DNA from: Bacteroidia bacterium
GTDB lineage: Bacteria > Bacteroidota > Bacteroidia > Bacteroidales > GCA-2748055
Length of the DNA: 30,727 nt
NCBI GenBank assembly: GCA_030596245.1
Contig: JAUVKN010000006.1
Coordinates: forward strand, 1-30,727
Direction: 5' to 3'
The translations under genes were made by a program, and so were the position numbers. Below the pieces are notes generated by a model. That model had not been told where the DNA came from and searched no databases. It saw only the letters and a program-made list of their open reading frames with translations. Of the stretch, positions 15,967 through 26,700 are shown piece by piece (within the stretch, counting starts at the first letter, position 1; each line of letters begins with the position of its first letter).

Positions 15967-18900
15967 TTATAGTCCAATTTTTATTCCTGCAATAAACTGC
16001 CTGGGATGGGGAGTCAGCCCGTAATCCACTCCCTGATAGATCTGTGATTGGGAGTAGGCAAACTCCGGATCATACCCCAGGTAATCGGTCACGGTAAATA
16101 AGTTGTTTGCTGAAACATAAAACTCCGCATTCTTGAAGACCAGGAACTCTGTTGGCACCCTGTAGACCAGCGTTATATTTTTCACCCTTAAGAATGACCC
16201 ATCTTCAATCCAGCGCGTGGAAAAAGCTGAATTACCCTGAGGATCATCCCATGATGCCCGGGGAATATCTGTTTCATGCCCGTCATACTGCCACCTGTCC
16301 AGCACATGGGTACTCTGATTGGCCAGTCCGGTCATTTGTTCATTCTTATACCGCACATAGTTGAATACTTCGTTGCCATACACAAATTGAAGGGTGCTCC
16401 TTAATGTCCATCTTTTCAAAGAGAAGGAGTTGATCAACCCACCATAGTAGTCAGGCAAAGACGACCCAATCATTGTCTTATCAAATTCATTAATGAATCC
16501 GTCTGGTTCACCTTCAGGCCCGGAAAGGTCTTCATAGATGGCATCACCTGACTGATAAAGGCTTCCCTTGTCATTTCGGAGATTGGCTTCAGTAGCCTCA
16601 TCCATGGTGGCATAAACACCATTATAGATGTACCCGTAAAAGCTGTTGGCAGGAGACCCTTCCTGGTTCACCTTTTCTCCTCCCGGGATTGTGTAGACCA
16701 GCTTATTGCCCTTGATCTCGGTAATTTCATTTTTTACCGTTGTGAAATATGCCTGCAGATCCCATTGAAAAGAATGTCTGTCCACCACCCTCAGGAAGGT
16801 ATTGAATTCGATCCCCTCGTTGCGCATTGATCCACCATTCTCTATAACAAAATCATATCCGAAGTATGCATCGATGGGACTAAAGATGATCATATCACTG
16901 GTGTTGGATATGAAGTAGTCTGCTCCCGCCATAAACCGGTTTCCCAGCAACGAAATATCTATCCCCCCATTGATCTGGGAAACTGTTTCGTATGTCAGCT
17001 CATCATTGGTGATCAGCGCAGGGTAGAGCCCAACTGTTTCCCTGAACTTAATTGCCTGGTAGTAATCGGTTGCACTGGATTCCCCAATGTCATCATTTCC
17101 GGTTTTTCCCGCAGAAAATCTGATCTTCAGATTTTCAATCCAGGAGATATTCTTCATGAACGATTCACTGGATATCCTCCAGGCCACTCCTGCTGAATAG
17201 AAGAGGCCAAACGGCTGACCGGCAACCATCAATGAGTTAGCAGCATTCTCACCCAGGCGGGATGACCCGTCCAGTGAAAGGCTAGCATTCAGGAGGTACC
17301 TGTCCTTAAATGCATAGGAAAGATGCTCATAGAACGAGATCCAGTTCCATGTCCTGTTGGCCCCACCAATCTCCCGCAGGTTTTGCTGTCCGTCCTGAAG
17401 AGATCTGTATTCATCATTCTCATGTGCATTTTTTGTCAGCCCCCAATCGAACTGGTATTTATTGGTGAGCATATTGAATCCTGTTTGGGAAGATATTGAA
17501 TGTTCCGTACCCAGTGTTTTACTATAAAGCAGATAGGTGTTGTTGTAAATAGAGTTCAGGTCATTGTTGGCAGCCTTGGAAACATTAAATGCCTCCCTGT
17601 TATAATAGTATTCCATGCCCCTGTTGGGGAGAAACTGGGTTTCTTTCAGGACATCATAATTAAAACTGAATTTGCTGTTCAGTGTCAGGTCCCTGCTGAT
17701 GGAACCTTCTAAACCAAGAGAGGAGGTGAAATTATAGTTCGTGTTGGTAGCCTCGTAATTTTTAACAGTGGCCAGTGGATTACTGATACCTATCTCATCC
17801 ACCTCCGAAAGAGCAGTCAATTCATTCCCTTCCAGATCATACTGGAAAGGGTTCAACAACGGAGATTTTGCCAGGCTGGACAGGATGGGGCTGGTTTCCC
17901 CTATTATGGCCGATTCTTTCAAAGAGGAAGTGTTATAATTCAGCGATACACCGGCATTCATCTTTAACCATGTAAAAATATTCAGAAGACTGACGAAACG
18001 AAGGTTATATCCCTGAAAACCGGTACTCTTAACAATCCCTTCACCATTCATATATCCAAAGGACAGTCCGTACCTGGCAATCTCATCCCCCCCCTTCACT
18101 TTCAGGTTCAGATTGTAAAACATGGAATTATCAAAGATCAGTTCCTGCCAGTGTGTGTTGTGTTGATAATCGATGAACCTGGAGTCATCCGGTTCAAGAA
18201 ACAGACTGGGATACTCCTCCCTAATCACCTCTTCATTCATTCCGGAAGAGAACAAAATTTCGTTCATATAGGTTTTGTGTTGACCGGCATCCATTTGCGG
18301 TATCAAATTGGAAGGTGCCAGTGAATACCCCATCCTTACATCCAGTTCAATGGAGGTCTGAGTAACACTGGGATCCAGTGTTTCAATAAAGATGATACCA
18401 TTGGATCCTTTTGATCCGTAAGCCGCAGTTAAAGCCGGGTCCTTGATCACAGTGGTCTTTGATATATCAAATGTATTCACAGCAAGCAGTGGATTGTATT
18501 CAAATCCATCTAGGTTCGATCCAAATAAACCAAGTGAGTTTAGGGGAATACCGTCAACAATGTATAGCGGCTGGTTTGTAGCATACACCGAGTTGACTCC
18601 CCTCAATGTTGTTACTGCCCCGCTGGCCATGTCTCCGGATCTGTTCACAACGTACATACCGGGTACTCTTCCCTCCATATGTTCATCAACTGTTTGTGCC
18701 GAGGTGTAGTGCCGGTCACCAATGTTCAACTCAGCATGGGCAGCCACCATATCCTTCCTCAGGAAATTCTGGGAGAGTATGGTTAACCGATCATCCCCCG
18801 ATACCATTTCATTGGAAGTGAGGTATATGGTCAGGTTCTGCCTGTTATTCAGGTAAATCCTTCTCATTTTATAATCTCCTGTGGGTGAGATAATTATCCA

Positions 18901-19131
18901 GTTACCACCGTTTGAGGAGAGCAACTGGAATTCCCCGGAATCATTGGTAATCACCGGAAGCATGGCCGAACCTTCAATGGATACTGACACATTGGGCACA
19001 GGTTCATTGATGCGCGACCTGACCACTCCTTCTACCAATATCGTATCCTGCGCATGAAGCATTACTGAACCGTAGAAAAGGATCGCCAGCAGTGCCCCTG
19101 TTTTGAATGTTTTTCTCATTCCTCTGTACAT
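15967..19131 (-). CDS. SusC/RagA-family TonB-dependent outer-membrane transporter, divergent N-terminus
   Basis: 1054 aa from the first ATG, or 1050 from MRKTFKTG (19119), which starts the signal peptide ending MLHAQ (28). A carboxypeptidase-regulatory-like beta-sandwich (about 30-105) precedes the plug (about 145-255): MEGRVPGMYVV (152-162), TLRGVNSVYATNQPLYIVDG (175-194) and ALTAAYGSKGSNGIIFIET. The rest is a 22-stranded barrel ending PRQFIAGIKIGL. The segment between the N-terminal domain and the plug (106-145) lacks the usual LEEVVVxGYGT-type sequence of SusC proteins, so its TonB box is unclear. It imports ligand across the outer membrane with the SusD encoded 11 bp downstream, using TonB energy. 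It lies 12 bp after the 511-aa FAS1 gene. Confidence 0.92.
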   Translation of the reverse strand: MYRGMRKTFKTGALLAILFYGSVMLHAQDTILVEGVVRSRINEPVPNVSVSIEGSAMLPVITNDSGEFQLLSSNGGNWIIISPTGDYKMRRIYLNNRQNLTIYLTSNEMVSGDDRLTILSQNFLRKDMVAAHAELNIGDRHYTSAQTVDEHMEGRVPGMYVVNRSGDMASGAVTTLRGVNSVYATNQPLYIVDGIPLNSLGLFGSNLDGFEYNPLLAVNTFDISKTTVIKDPALTAAYGSKGSNGIIFIETLDPSVTQTSIELDVRMGYSLAPSNLIPQMDAGQHKTYMNEILFSSGMNEEVIREEYPSLFLEPDDSRFIDYQHNTHWQELIFDNSMFYNLNLKVKGGDEIARYGLSFGYMNGEGIVKSTGFQGYNLRFVSLLNIFTWLKMNAGVSLNYNTSSLKESAIIGETSPILSSLAKSPLLNPFQYDLEGNELTALSEVDEIGISNPLATVKNYEATNTNYNFTSSLGLEGSISRDLTLNSKFSFNYDVLKETQFLPNRGMEYYYNREAFNVSKAANNDLNSIYNNTYLLYSKTLGTEHSISSQTGFNMLTNKYQFDWGLTKNAHENDEYRSLQDGQQNLREIGGANRTWNWISFYEHLSYAFKDRYLLNASLSLDGSSRLGENAANSLMVAGQPFGLFYSAGVAWRISSESFMKNISWIENLKIRFSAGKTGNDDIGESSATDYYQAIKFRETVGLYPALITNDELTYETVSQINGGIDISLLGNRFMAGADYFISNTSDMIIFSPIDAYFGYDFVIENGGSMRNEGIEFNTFLRVVDRHSFQWDLQAYFTTVKNEITEIKGNKLVYTIPGGEKVNQEGSPANSFYGYIYNGVYATMDEATEANLRNDKGSLYQSGDAIYEDLSGPEGEPDGFINEFDKTMIGSSLPDYYGGLINSFSLKRWTLRSTLQFVYGNEVFNYVRYKNEQMTGLANQSTHVLDRWQYDGHETDIPRASWDDPQGNSAFSTRWIEDGSFLRVKNITLVYRVPTEFLVFKNAEFYVSANNLFTVTDYLGYDPEFAYSQSQIYQGVDYGLTPHPRQFIAGIKIGL

Positions 19132-19143
19132 TTCGTTACAATA

Positions 19144-20679
19144 TTATTCATCATAAGGGACAAAATCTATATAATCAATTACAAGTCCGTTGGATAATAC
19201 TTTGCCCGGCTCCCTGTAAACAAATTTTACGGTGGCATTACCATACTCATTTTTGTTCTCAACCCAGCAATCGAATCTGTTGAAACCGCCATCGGGTCTG
19301 TACCTTTCGCCTGTCACACTATAAAATAGTTCCCTGTTCAGTACGTAATCATAGTAATCGATGGTCGCCACCAGTTCATCATTGACGTATATGTCATAGA
19401 TCCCACCCATATACATATGGGTTTTTACCACCATCAGGTATCTTCTCGGGAAAAGTGTTTCAACCTTAAATTCAACAGAGTAGTCGCCATCATATCCTTT
19501 TGTAAAGCTTACCCTTAAAATGGAATCATTGGAAGCGGTCCCTATAAATTCCTGCATGGGTGCATAAGAAACATCACTGTTCACAGTGACATCCTCATAC
19601 CACGCATATTTGTTAAGACCAATCTGCTCCAGCAGCCACTCACCCTCCATCCTGTAAGCACCTGTAAAGAGGGTGTCCGGAACACTAAAATCTAAATAGT
19701 TATAAGCGTAACCATTGCTGCAGAGTGTTTGTTCCACAGGTTCATATTCAATTAATATACTGTCGCCCAGAATATTTTTCATCTTCAGTGTATCCGGGTA
19801 GGGAGGTTGTAAAAATTCATGCTCCTCAATCATATTTTCAAATACTCCCTGCTCCAGGAGGTAGGGGATCAGTACACCATATTGCCATGTTATTGGTATG
19901 TCATTATAATCCTGGTAAACCTCACCCAGGGTCTGGGCCATTTCAGTCAGCGCATCATTATAATCCTCCTCCTTGGGAAATACCATGGTGGCGGTTTTGC
20001 TCCTGAACTCCTCCCTCACCGGGAAAAAATCCTCTTCAAACGGATTGTAGATCTCCGAAATCGTATCATATATCGTATTCCCGAATTCATCAAATCCAAT
20101 GGGCCTGCTCAACTCCCTGTCCAGGATAATGGAATCCTGGCTATCGATAAAATCCGTTAAAATGGGATTTTCAATTGCAAAAAATTCGTAAAGGTTCGGT
20201 CTTGGAACGGCCACCTTATCCATGATAAAGTACTTGCCATTCAGATAGAGGGGGCTTTCAAACTGCAGCTGGATGTTATCGAAATAGATCTCTCTTCCTG
20301 TGTTCTCGAAAAGTGCAAATTTTTCGGCGAAGGTCTGTATTTTCTTCTTTCCCGAGATATTCCTCGACTGGATGAAATGTACCGAGATATGATAATCAAT
20401 CATGGAACGTGTGACTGATCCCGTATCGGTTAACAATGTTATCGCTTCATTGTCCGGAACAAAAAGTGTATACGGATGATCCGTCAGGAATAGAGTGTCA
20501 TACCTGAATTCTTTAATATATTGTACGAACAGAGAGAGATCGGGATTCTCCTGAACTGCATCCCATACATTCATATCCACAGTTTCGGGTTGTGCCTGGT
20601 AATGATCTTCCCATTTCTTCTCACACCCGGACAGGATCATAATGAAAAATCCCCCTGCTATATATCTGAACAGTTTCAT
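19144..20679 (-). CDS. Fasciclin (FAS1) lipoprotein with C-terminal beta-sandwich
   Basis: A 511-aa lipoprotein; lipobox ILSGC, Cys19, followed by acidic/basic EKK. The first FAS1 domain covers about 34-160, with the motif YTLFVPDNEAI (70-80), the usual H1 hallmark. The second (about 162-335) is degenerate: its H1-equivalent ATMVFPKEEDYNDAL and H2-equivalent CSNGYAYNYLDF are recognisable but weak. The last 170 residues (about 340-511) look like an all-beta jelly roll ending LVIDYIDFVPYDE, similar in length and ending to the C-terminus of the neighbouring 526-aa protein. FAS1 domains mediate adhesion or ligand binding in many organisms. Between two SusCD pairs it may act as a surface ligand-binding accessory, in place of SusE/F-type proteins (inference). 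It starts 3 bp after the 526-aa gene. Confidence 0.82.
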   Translation of the reverse strand: MKLFRYIAGGFFIMILSGCEKKWEDHYQAQPETVDMNVWDAVQENPDLSLFVQYIKEFRYDTLFLTDHPYTLFVPDNEAITLLTDTGSVTRSMIDYHISVHFIQSRNISGKKKIQTFAEKFALFENTGREIYFDNIQLQFESPLYLNGKYFIMDKVAVPRPNLYEFFAIENPILTDFIDSQDSIILDRELSRPIGFDEFGNTIYDTISEIYNPFEEDFFPVREEFRSKTATMVFPKEEDYNDALTEMAQTLGEVYQDYNDIPITWQYGVLIPYLLEQGVFENMIEEHEFLQPPYPDTLKMKNILGDSILIEYEPVEQTLCSNGYAYNYLDFSVPDTLFTGAYRMEGEWLLEQIGLNKYAWYEDVTVNSDVSYAPMQEFIGTASNDSILRVSFTKGYDGDYSVEFKVETLFPRRYLMVVKTHMYMGGIYDIYVNDELVATIDYYDYVLNRELFYSVTGERYRPDGGFNRFDCWVENKNEYGNATVKFVYREPGKVLSNGLVIDYIDFVPYDE

Positions 20680-20682
20680 ATG

Positions 20683-22263
20683 CTATTGATTAGTGTATGG
20701 CTCAAATCTGATTAAATCCCAGCTAAACCTGCCTGGAATCAATGATTTTATCTCAACTGTATGTTCTTCATACTTCATAAGGTTGATGGCCCCGAGCTCT
20801 CTCATCTCGAAAGGATTGTTTGAATTCCCACCTTGTGAAAGGTCCACAAGGCCACCCACATTCTTACCATCTATGAATACCTCAACCAATGCGTTATTTG
20901 AATTCAGTGTCTCTGCCCTCAGGTATACGATGTAGACACCCTGGACGATCTTGGGAATATCGTAGGTAATTCTGAAATCCCCATCCATATAGAGATAATC
21001 CCCACCCCAGGCAGGATGCTGATCATCACCTGTCTCAATGAAAAAGAGGTCTGTACCCGACCAGTTGAAATGGAAAAGGGATGCTGTATCCTCTATCAGA
21101 TACTCCCCGGGCACCTGCCTGTATTCATTAAGCAGAGGTTCCTCCCAGAATTCAAATGTCTGGATGGCACGGGATGGACGCTGCTGCCTGAGTACACGGT
21201 CAATAAAATGGACTGCTCCGCTCTGTGTAAGCACATTGGAGTCATCATAATAAAATCCTATATAGTCGATGATGGTGGTATCCACACCATGAATGATGGT
21301 ATCAAAAACCTCTTTCCCCGGATTGATCAGAATATCCAATCCGTTCCCGTTGATATTGACGGGTATCTCAGAGTAGGTGGTATAATTGGTGGCAGCATCC
21401 ACAAAATCGTCCAGGAACATGCTCTCCTCAAGTAGGTGATAGGCCACATAACCGTATAGTGGATTGGCCGGATCGGTATAGTTATTGTCATCCGGACTGA
21501 TAAAGAGAGCCAGCTCCGCGAAAGTATAGATTTCCCTGGCATTGTACACCGAATCATGTTCAACAAGCAGTGTATAGGGTCTTCTTTCCACCTCCTCATC
21601 ATTTATGTTAATATCCATGATCTCCTCGAAACCGGTAGCATCCACTGCAGCCTTAAAAATGGAATATCCCGAATTCTGTTCCAAAAGGTCATAGGTAGTT
21701 TTTGTCAGCGGTTCGAGAGCATCCTCTACAATGTGGACATAACCATTGGACACTTCAATATTCTGTTTGGAAACGTGTGCCTGGTTATTGATCTTATAGT
21801 AAGATGTATCCGTTTCAATCACAAAACTTACCGTCAGGATATCACCCGATAAAGTGTATTCGGGAAGTGCTCCAAAGGGAAAGTCATCCGTGTGAATAGC
21901 CATATTCACTACATGATAGCGACTGAGGGCCCTTACATATTCTTTGTCATTCAACATCTCCTGAAGTGAAGCGTAAAGATCACTCTCCTGGATAAACCGG
22001 TCAATGGCATCATTATCAGGCAGAAACAGGGTATATCCTACTCCGTCGGGATTGTATGCACTCAACGTTTTATCAATCTCTCCCTCTTCCAGTATAGCCA
22101 GAAAACTGGAGTACTCTTCCTCATTTTCAATGATGTAATCGTATATGGTCAGATCCAGCAGGTCTTCAAACCCCGCTTCTAACACCGGGTCATTACAAGC
22201 ATGAAACCCGGTGAGAAAAATCATGACCAACCATCCTAATCCAATATATCTTTTCATAGTCAT
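20683..22263 (-). CDS. Fasciclin (FAS1) lipoprotein with C-terminal beta-sandwich
   Basis: 526 aa from the first ATG; the start MKRYIG two codons in (22257) is equally possible. Lipobox GFHAC, Cys23, with +2/+3 ND. The first FAS1 domain (about 38-186) has YTLFLPDNDAIDRFI (77-91) and the H2-like NGYVHIVEDALEPL (173-186). The second (about 188-362) has PYTLLVEHD (229-237) and GAVHFIDRVL (349-358). The C-terminal beta-sandwich (about 365-526) contains WGGDYLYMDGDFRITYDIP and ends FSWDLIRFEPY, which resembles carbohydrate-binding or carbohydrate-associated jelly rolls; family assignment is tentative. It is 8 bp after the SusD gene and 3 bp before the second FAS1 lipoprotein. The protein is probably on the cell surface; the partner is unknown. 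Confidence 0.84.
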   Translation of the reverse strand: MTMKRYIGLGWLVMIFLTGFHACNDPVLEAGFEDLLDLTIYDYIIENEEEYSSFLAILEEGEIDKTLSAYNPDGVGYTLFLPDNDAIDRFIQESDLYASLQEMLNDKEYVRALSRYHVVNMAIHTDDFPFGALPEYTLSGDILTVSFVIETDTSYYKINNQAHVSKQNIEVSNGYVHIVEDALEPLTKTTYDLLEQNSGYSIFKAAVDATGFEEIMDININDEEVERRPYTLLVEHDSVYNAREIYTFAELALFISPDDNNYTDPANPLYGYVAYHLLEESMFLDDFVDAATNYTTYSEIPVNINGNGLDILINPGKEVFDTIIHGVDTTIIDYIGFYYDDSNVLTQSGAVHFIDRVLRQQRPSRAIQTFEFWEEPLLNEYRQVPGEYLIEDTASLFHFNWSGTDLFFIETGDDQHPAWGGDYLYMDGDFRITYDIPKIVQGVYIVYLRAETLNSNNALVEVFIDGKNVGGLVDLSQGGNSNNPFEMRELGAINLMKYEEHTVEIKSLIPGRFSWDLIRFEPYTNQ

Positions 22264-22271
22264 CGCCTCTG

Positions 22272-23741
22272 CTAGTTGATATAATAAGGGTTCTGGATCA
22301 AATTTTTGTTCCGGTCAATTTCCAATTCATAAATGGGCAAATACCACCCCAACGGATTGGTGAGTTTGGTGGCCAAGATCCTTTTCTGAGTGGAAGGTAC
22401 ATTGTTCACAATGACTTCAATCAGTTTATTTTTCCTGGCGTAATCGTTCCTTCGGCCCATCCGCATCAGGTCAAACCATCGCTTTCCTTCGAAGGCCAGT
22501 TCCAGTGCCCGTTCCGCCATGATGGCATCCTCAAAGGCAGCTTCAGAATTGGAAACATTCACCGCAGGCACATCCGCCCTGAAACGGATCTCATTAATGA
22601 GGGCCAGTGCTTCAGGGAACCGACCCAACTGAGAAAGTGCTTCGGCTTTCATCAGCAATACATCGGCCATCCGGTAAACGATCCAGTTGGCACTGTTCTG
22701 ATCAGATCCCGACCTGGTGGTTTCACCATCGGGAGCCCTGCCCACATACTTCCAGATAATAAAATCACTCTCTCCGTATTTCTTGATGGAACTATCTTCT
22801 CCCCTGTACAATTCACGTGTAAACTCCTTGGCAAACATTTCAATGGCCTTCTGACTTGGATCGTATTGATAGCTGTATCGCCGGGTAATTCCATAGAGGC
22901 TGTTCCTCTGGTTCAGGTTATCATCAAACTGGAACTCAAAAATGCTTTCCAGTGAGTTACCCGGATGGAACAACTCAAACCACTTGGCACTTGGCATCAA
23001 CAGATATTCCGGATTGCTCTCAATATTTGCTATATGCCTGAGAACAGCTTCATAATCAAACAACCAGAGTGAAATATCAGCCAGCAGGGCATCTATGGCC
23101 GCTTTGGTAGCCCTGCCTTTCAGCTCCTCCAGGGTTTGATATCCATCGGTGGTGGCATATTTGCGGGCCTCTTCAAGATCATCGATCAACAATGTGAGGA
23201 TCTCCTCACCGTCTGTTTTTGCCAGGTAAAAATCTGCATCATCCGTTTCAGTAGGTTCTGTAGAGAAAGGAACATCCTTAAAGATCCGTACCAGGTAGAA
23301 ATAGCTCAAGCTCCTGAGGAAATATGCTTCAGAGAGATATCCTTTCAAGAGATAATCCGAGAAGGTATCATCATTCTCTTGCACCAGCGGTGCATTCTTG
23401 ATCACCTCGTTACAGTAGTTGATCACCTCATAAAAAGCTGACCAGTTACACATCCAATTCTCCGGGTAGATGTTTCCCTCAGCAATTCTCTGCTCATTCC
23501 AGTCCTGGTTATAATCTCCTACCACCATATCGGCCCGGATCTCTCCGTATTTGAACAACATACCATCCATCTGGGCAAAGGATTCATAAGCGCCCATGAT
23601 GACAGCCCGGACATCCTCTTTGGTTTTCCAGAACTCCTCCCTGATCAATCCCTGCGGAGGGATCAACTCAATCCAGTCATTGCAGGAGAAAGGTGTGATC
23701 AGGGTGATGAAAATCAGAATATATATGGTTTTTATTTTCAT
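22272..23741 (-). CDS. SusD/RagB-family surface lipoprotein
   Basis: A 489-aa SusD-like lipoprotein with lipobox TPFSC (Cys20) and acidic +3. It shows the canonical KYGEIRADMV (64-73), SEAYFLRSLSYFYLVRIFKD (137-156) and the C-terminal ERALELAFEGKRWFDLMRMG near 425-445. These match the TPR scaffold and the ligand-binding lid of the family. Length is typical (about 480-550 aa). It partners the SusC encoded 21 bp upstream. Sequence differs strongly from the 614-aa SusD of the same operon, which suggests that the two SusCD pairs take different ligands or different sizes of the same ligand. Confidence 0.93.
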   Translation of the reverse strand: MKIKTIYILIFITLITPFSCNDWIELIPPQGLIREEFWKTKEDVRAVIMGAYESFAQMDGMLFKYGEIRADMVVGDYNQDWNEQRIAEGNIYPENWMCNWSAFYEVINYCNEVIKNAPLVQENDDTFSDYLLKGYLSEAYFLRSLSYFYLVRIFKDVPFSTEPTETDDADFYLAKTDGEEILTLLIDDLEEARKYATTDGYQTLEELKGRATKAAIDALLADISLWLFDYEAVLRHIANIESNPEYLLMPSAKWFELFHPGNSLESIFEFQFDDNLNQRNSLYGITRRYSYQYDPSQKAIEMFAKEFTRELYRGEDSSIKKYGESDFIIWKYVGRAPDGETTRSGSDQNSANWIVYRMADVLLMKAEALSQLGRFPEALALINEIRFRADVPAVNVSNSEAAFEDAIMAERALELAFEGKRWFDLMRMGRRNDYARKNKLIEVIVNNVPSTQKRILATKLTNPLGWYLPIYELEIDRNKNLIQNPYYIN

Positions 23742-23762
23742 GCTATGGTTATTGGCTTACAG

Positions 23763-26700
23763 TTAAAATCCAACAGAAATACTAAACGTTAACATTTTTG
23801 GAGGTGGTGTATTGGCCCGGTCCACCCCGATCCAGAACGGATCACTGGCATTCTGACTAATCTCAGGATCCTGACCACTATAATAGGTAAGGGTCATCAT
23901 TTTTCGTGCACTCACCGCAAAAGTCATGGACCTTATCTTCAATTTTTCACAAAGGTCCCTCCTTAACCTGTACCCGAACTTCACATTAATAAGCCTCAGG
24001 TAGTCACCAGCTTCCACATAGCGGTCAGAACCCAGATTATTGGCCGGATGATAGAGGTAGGCCCTGGGCAGCATCCCCTCTTCATCCTGGCCCTGCACCC
24101 GCCACCTGCTCAGTACTGCCTTGCTCTGGTTGTTCTTGTTGTTCATCCCCTCCGTTGCAATGGCCACACCATTGACAATATCAAATCCCATTCTGTAATG
24201 GAACGCAAATGAAAGGTCAAAATTTTTATAATCGAAACTGCTGCCGAATCCACCGATAAAATCAGGATTGGAATCTCCGATATAGACCACATCGTTCAGG
24301 TCAATGACCCCATCGTTGTTGATATCTTCATACCTGGCATCCCCACCCCGGAAAATATAAGTTCCTGTATAGGTCATTGGTATCGGAACGCCAGCTTCAT
24401 CCACAATCACATTCCCGTTGGCATCCTTAGCCAAGGCATCGGCGTCGGTGGGGTAAACCCCCAGGTACTTGAATCCAAAGAAGGATCCAATGGGTTCTCC
24501 TTTCATTACCCTTCGTGGATACTCTCCATTGCTGATTGATGTGGACCTCTCGGTATTAAAATTATCAGGCAGATCCACAAACGAATTAATGTTCTGTGAG
24601 ATATTAAAGTTGACTGACCAGCGGAAATTTCCCTTCTGCATGATCCTGTATTCCATCATCAATTCCCATCCTTTGTTCACAAGCTCGCCACCATTGAGAT
24701 AATTAAGGTATTCATATCCGGATGAGGTTGGGATTGGATATTTCTGCCACTGCTGTGGTCCGCCGAATAAAAGGTCCGATGTTGTTTTTATATATACATC
24801 ACCTTCCATATAGAGTCTGTAATCAAAAAAGTTAAGCTCCAGTCCCACATCATAGGATTCGATATTTTCCCACTGCAGGTTGTTCAACTGGATCTGAGTG
24901 GGTACAATGGCTGGATTTGTGATATAATTTCCATTGCTCGTGGATTCATAGGTCGCAAAACGGGCATAGGAATCGGTGGGTTGTCTTCCTGCAACTCCCC
25001 AGCTGGCCCGCAACATACTCTCATCCAGGAACTGGAAACGCTGCATAAAGGGTTCACTGGAAAACCTCCATCCTGCTGATATCCCCTTGAACAGTCCCCA
25101 GCGGTTGTTGATCCCAAAGGCGGAATGAGCATCAGCCCTCAGAATGGACTGGATCATGTAGCGGTCTTTGTACTTATAATTAATGTTCGCCAGGGCTCCC
25201 AGCGAGCGGGTCTCGCCCGAACCGGTCCCGATCCAGTTGATCTGCGCGTCAATGGCCGGGTCCTGAATATCGGTACTGGGTGTCTTGTTGCTCTGGATAT
25301 ACATCCACTCAGAACTGGACTGGTCTGTAATCCAGCTCAATGCCCCGGAGAATACATGATCCTGATTTTTAAACGGGGAATCAAAAGCAAGCTGGGTTTC
25401 AGTCCTGATTTGCGATTCCATATTATTGCCTTCATCAGCCTTGTTCACATTCCATGCCAGCCAGTCAGCTCCAAAAGCATTATAGGGAAGATAGGATTGA
25501 GATTTCTGTCCTTTGTATTGAAATGATACGGTCTCCCTGAGTGTGAGCCAGTCCAGAATGCTATACCGCAATCTGAAGGTATTCTGAAGCTGGTTGACCA
25601 CCCGGTCATTTTTTCCCAGATCTGATATGGCCACCGGATTATAATAACTATCTCCTGCTCCCTGATAGCTGGTGATGGGTGTAAAATACTCACCGGTAGG
25701 TACCCCGTCGACATCATATTCCCAGATGCTCATATTGGGGGCCTTGATATAGGCCATCTCCCGAACATTCCTGCCACTTAACTCCAGGTTTCCTTCCGTA
25801 TTGTTATTGGTGTAGTTGAACTGAACGGTGAACAGCAACTTCCTGGAAAGGTAATAATCAAGGTTGACCCTGGTCGAAAATCTCCTTGAGTTGGTATTGA
25901 TGGTGGTGCCTCCCTCATCCACATAACTGAATGAGGTAAAGTACCTGGTCTTCTGTCCACCTCCTGATACCTTAAAATAGTGGTCATGGGTCATGGAATT
26001 CTGGGTAATGGCTCCCAGCCAGTCGGTATTTGCAGAGTAGTTATAGAAATCCACATAATCTTTATCATATGCGATCTCAGGTGGAATTTCGAATACACCC
26101 CGGGCATTGTGCCACTCTTCCAGCTGAAGCATCACGTACTCATCACCATTAAGCATGGGAATGGCAGGTGGTTGGAAATTCATGCTGTTCTTGTACTGGT
26201 AGTCAAATTGCACTTTCCCTAATTTCCCCGTATGCGTCTCGAGCAACAGCACTCCGTCGGCACCCCTGGAACCATAAACGGCAGTTGAACCAGCATCTTT
26301 CAGGATCTCAATGGATTTAATATCCTGCAGGGCAATATTCACAAGTTCACTGATGTCCTCAGTGTCAGCCGAACTCAGATCAAAGTCCTGGGATACCCGA
26401 AATTGCGGAATGCCGTCAATGACTATAAGTGGTTGGCTATTCCCCATACCGCTTAGACCACGGATCACCAACTGAGAACCAGAACCGGGGTCACCTGAAG
26501 CTGCAATGATGTCCAGTCCGCTCACCTTGCCCTGAAGAGCATCAGCGGCTGACAGGAATCCCGCCTCCTGCATTTCGATCAGGTCCACCTTCACCGAGGA
26601 AGAAGCTTTATCCCGGTCATCAATATTGGTCAGGCTGTGCCTCGATTTCGCAACTGCAGTCACTGTCACCTCCTCCAGCTCTACATTGGATGGATCCAGC

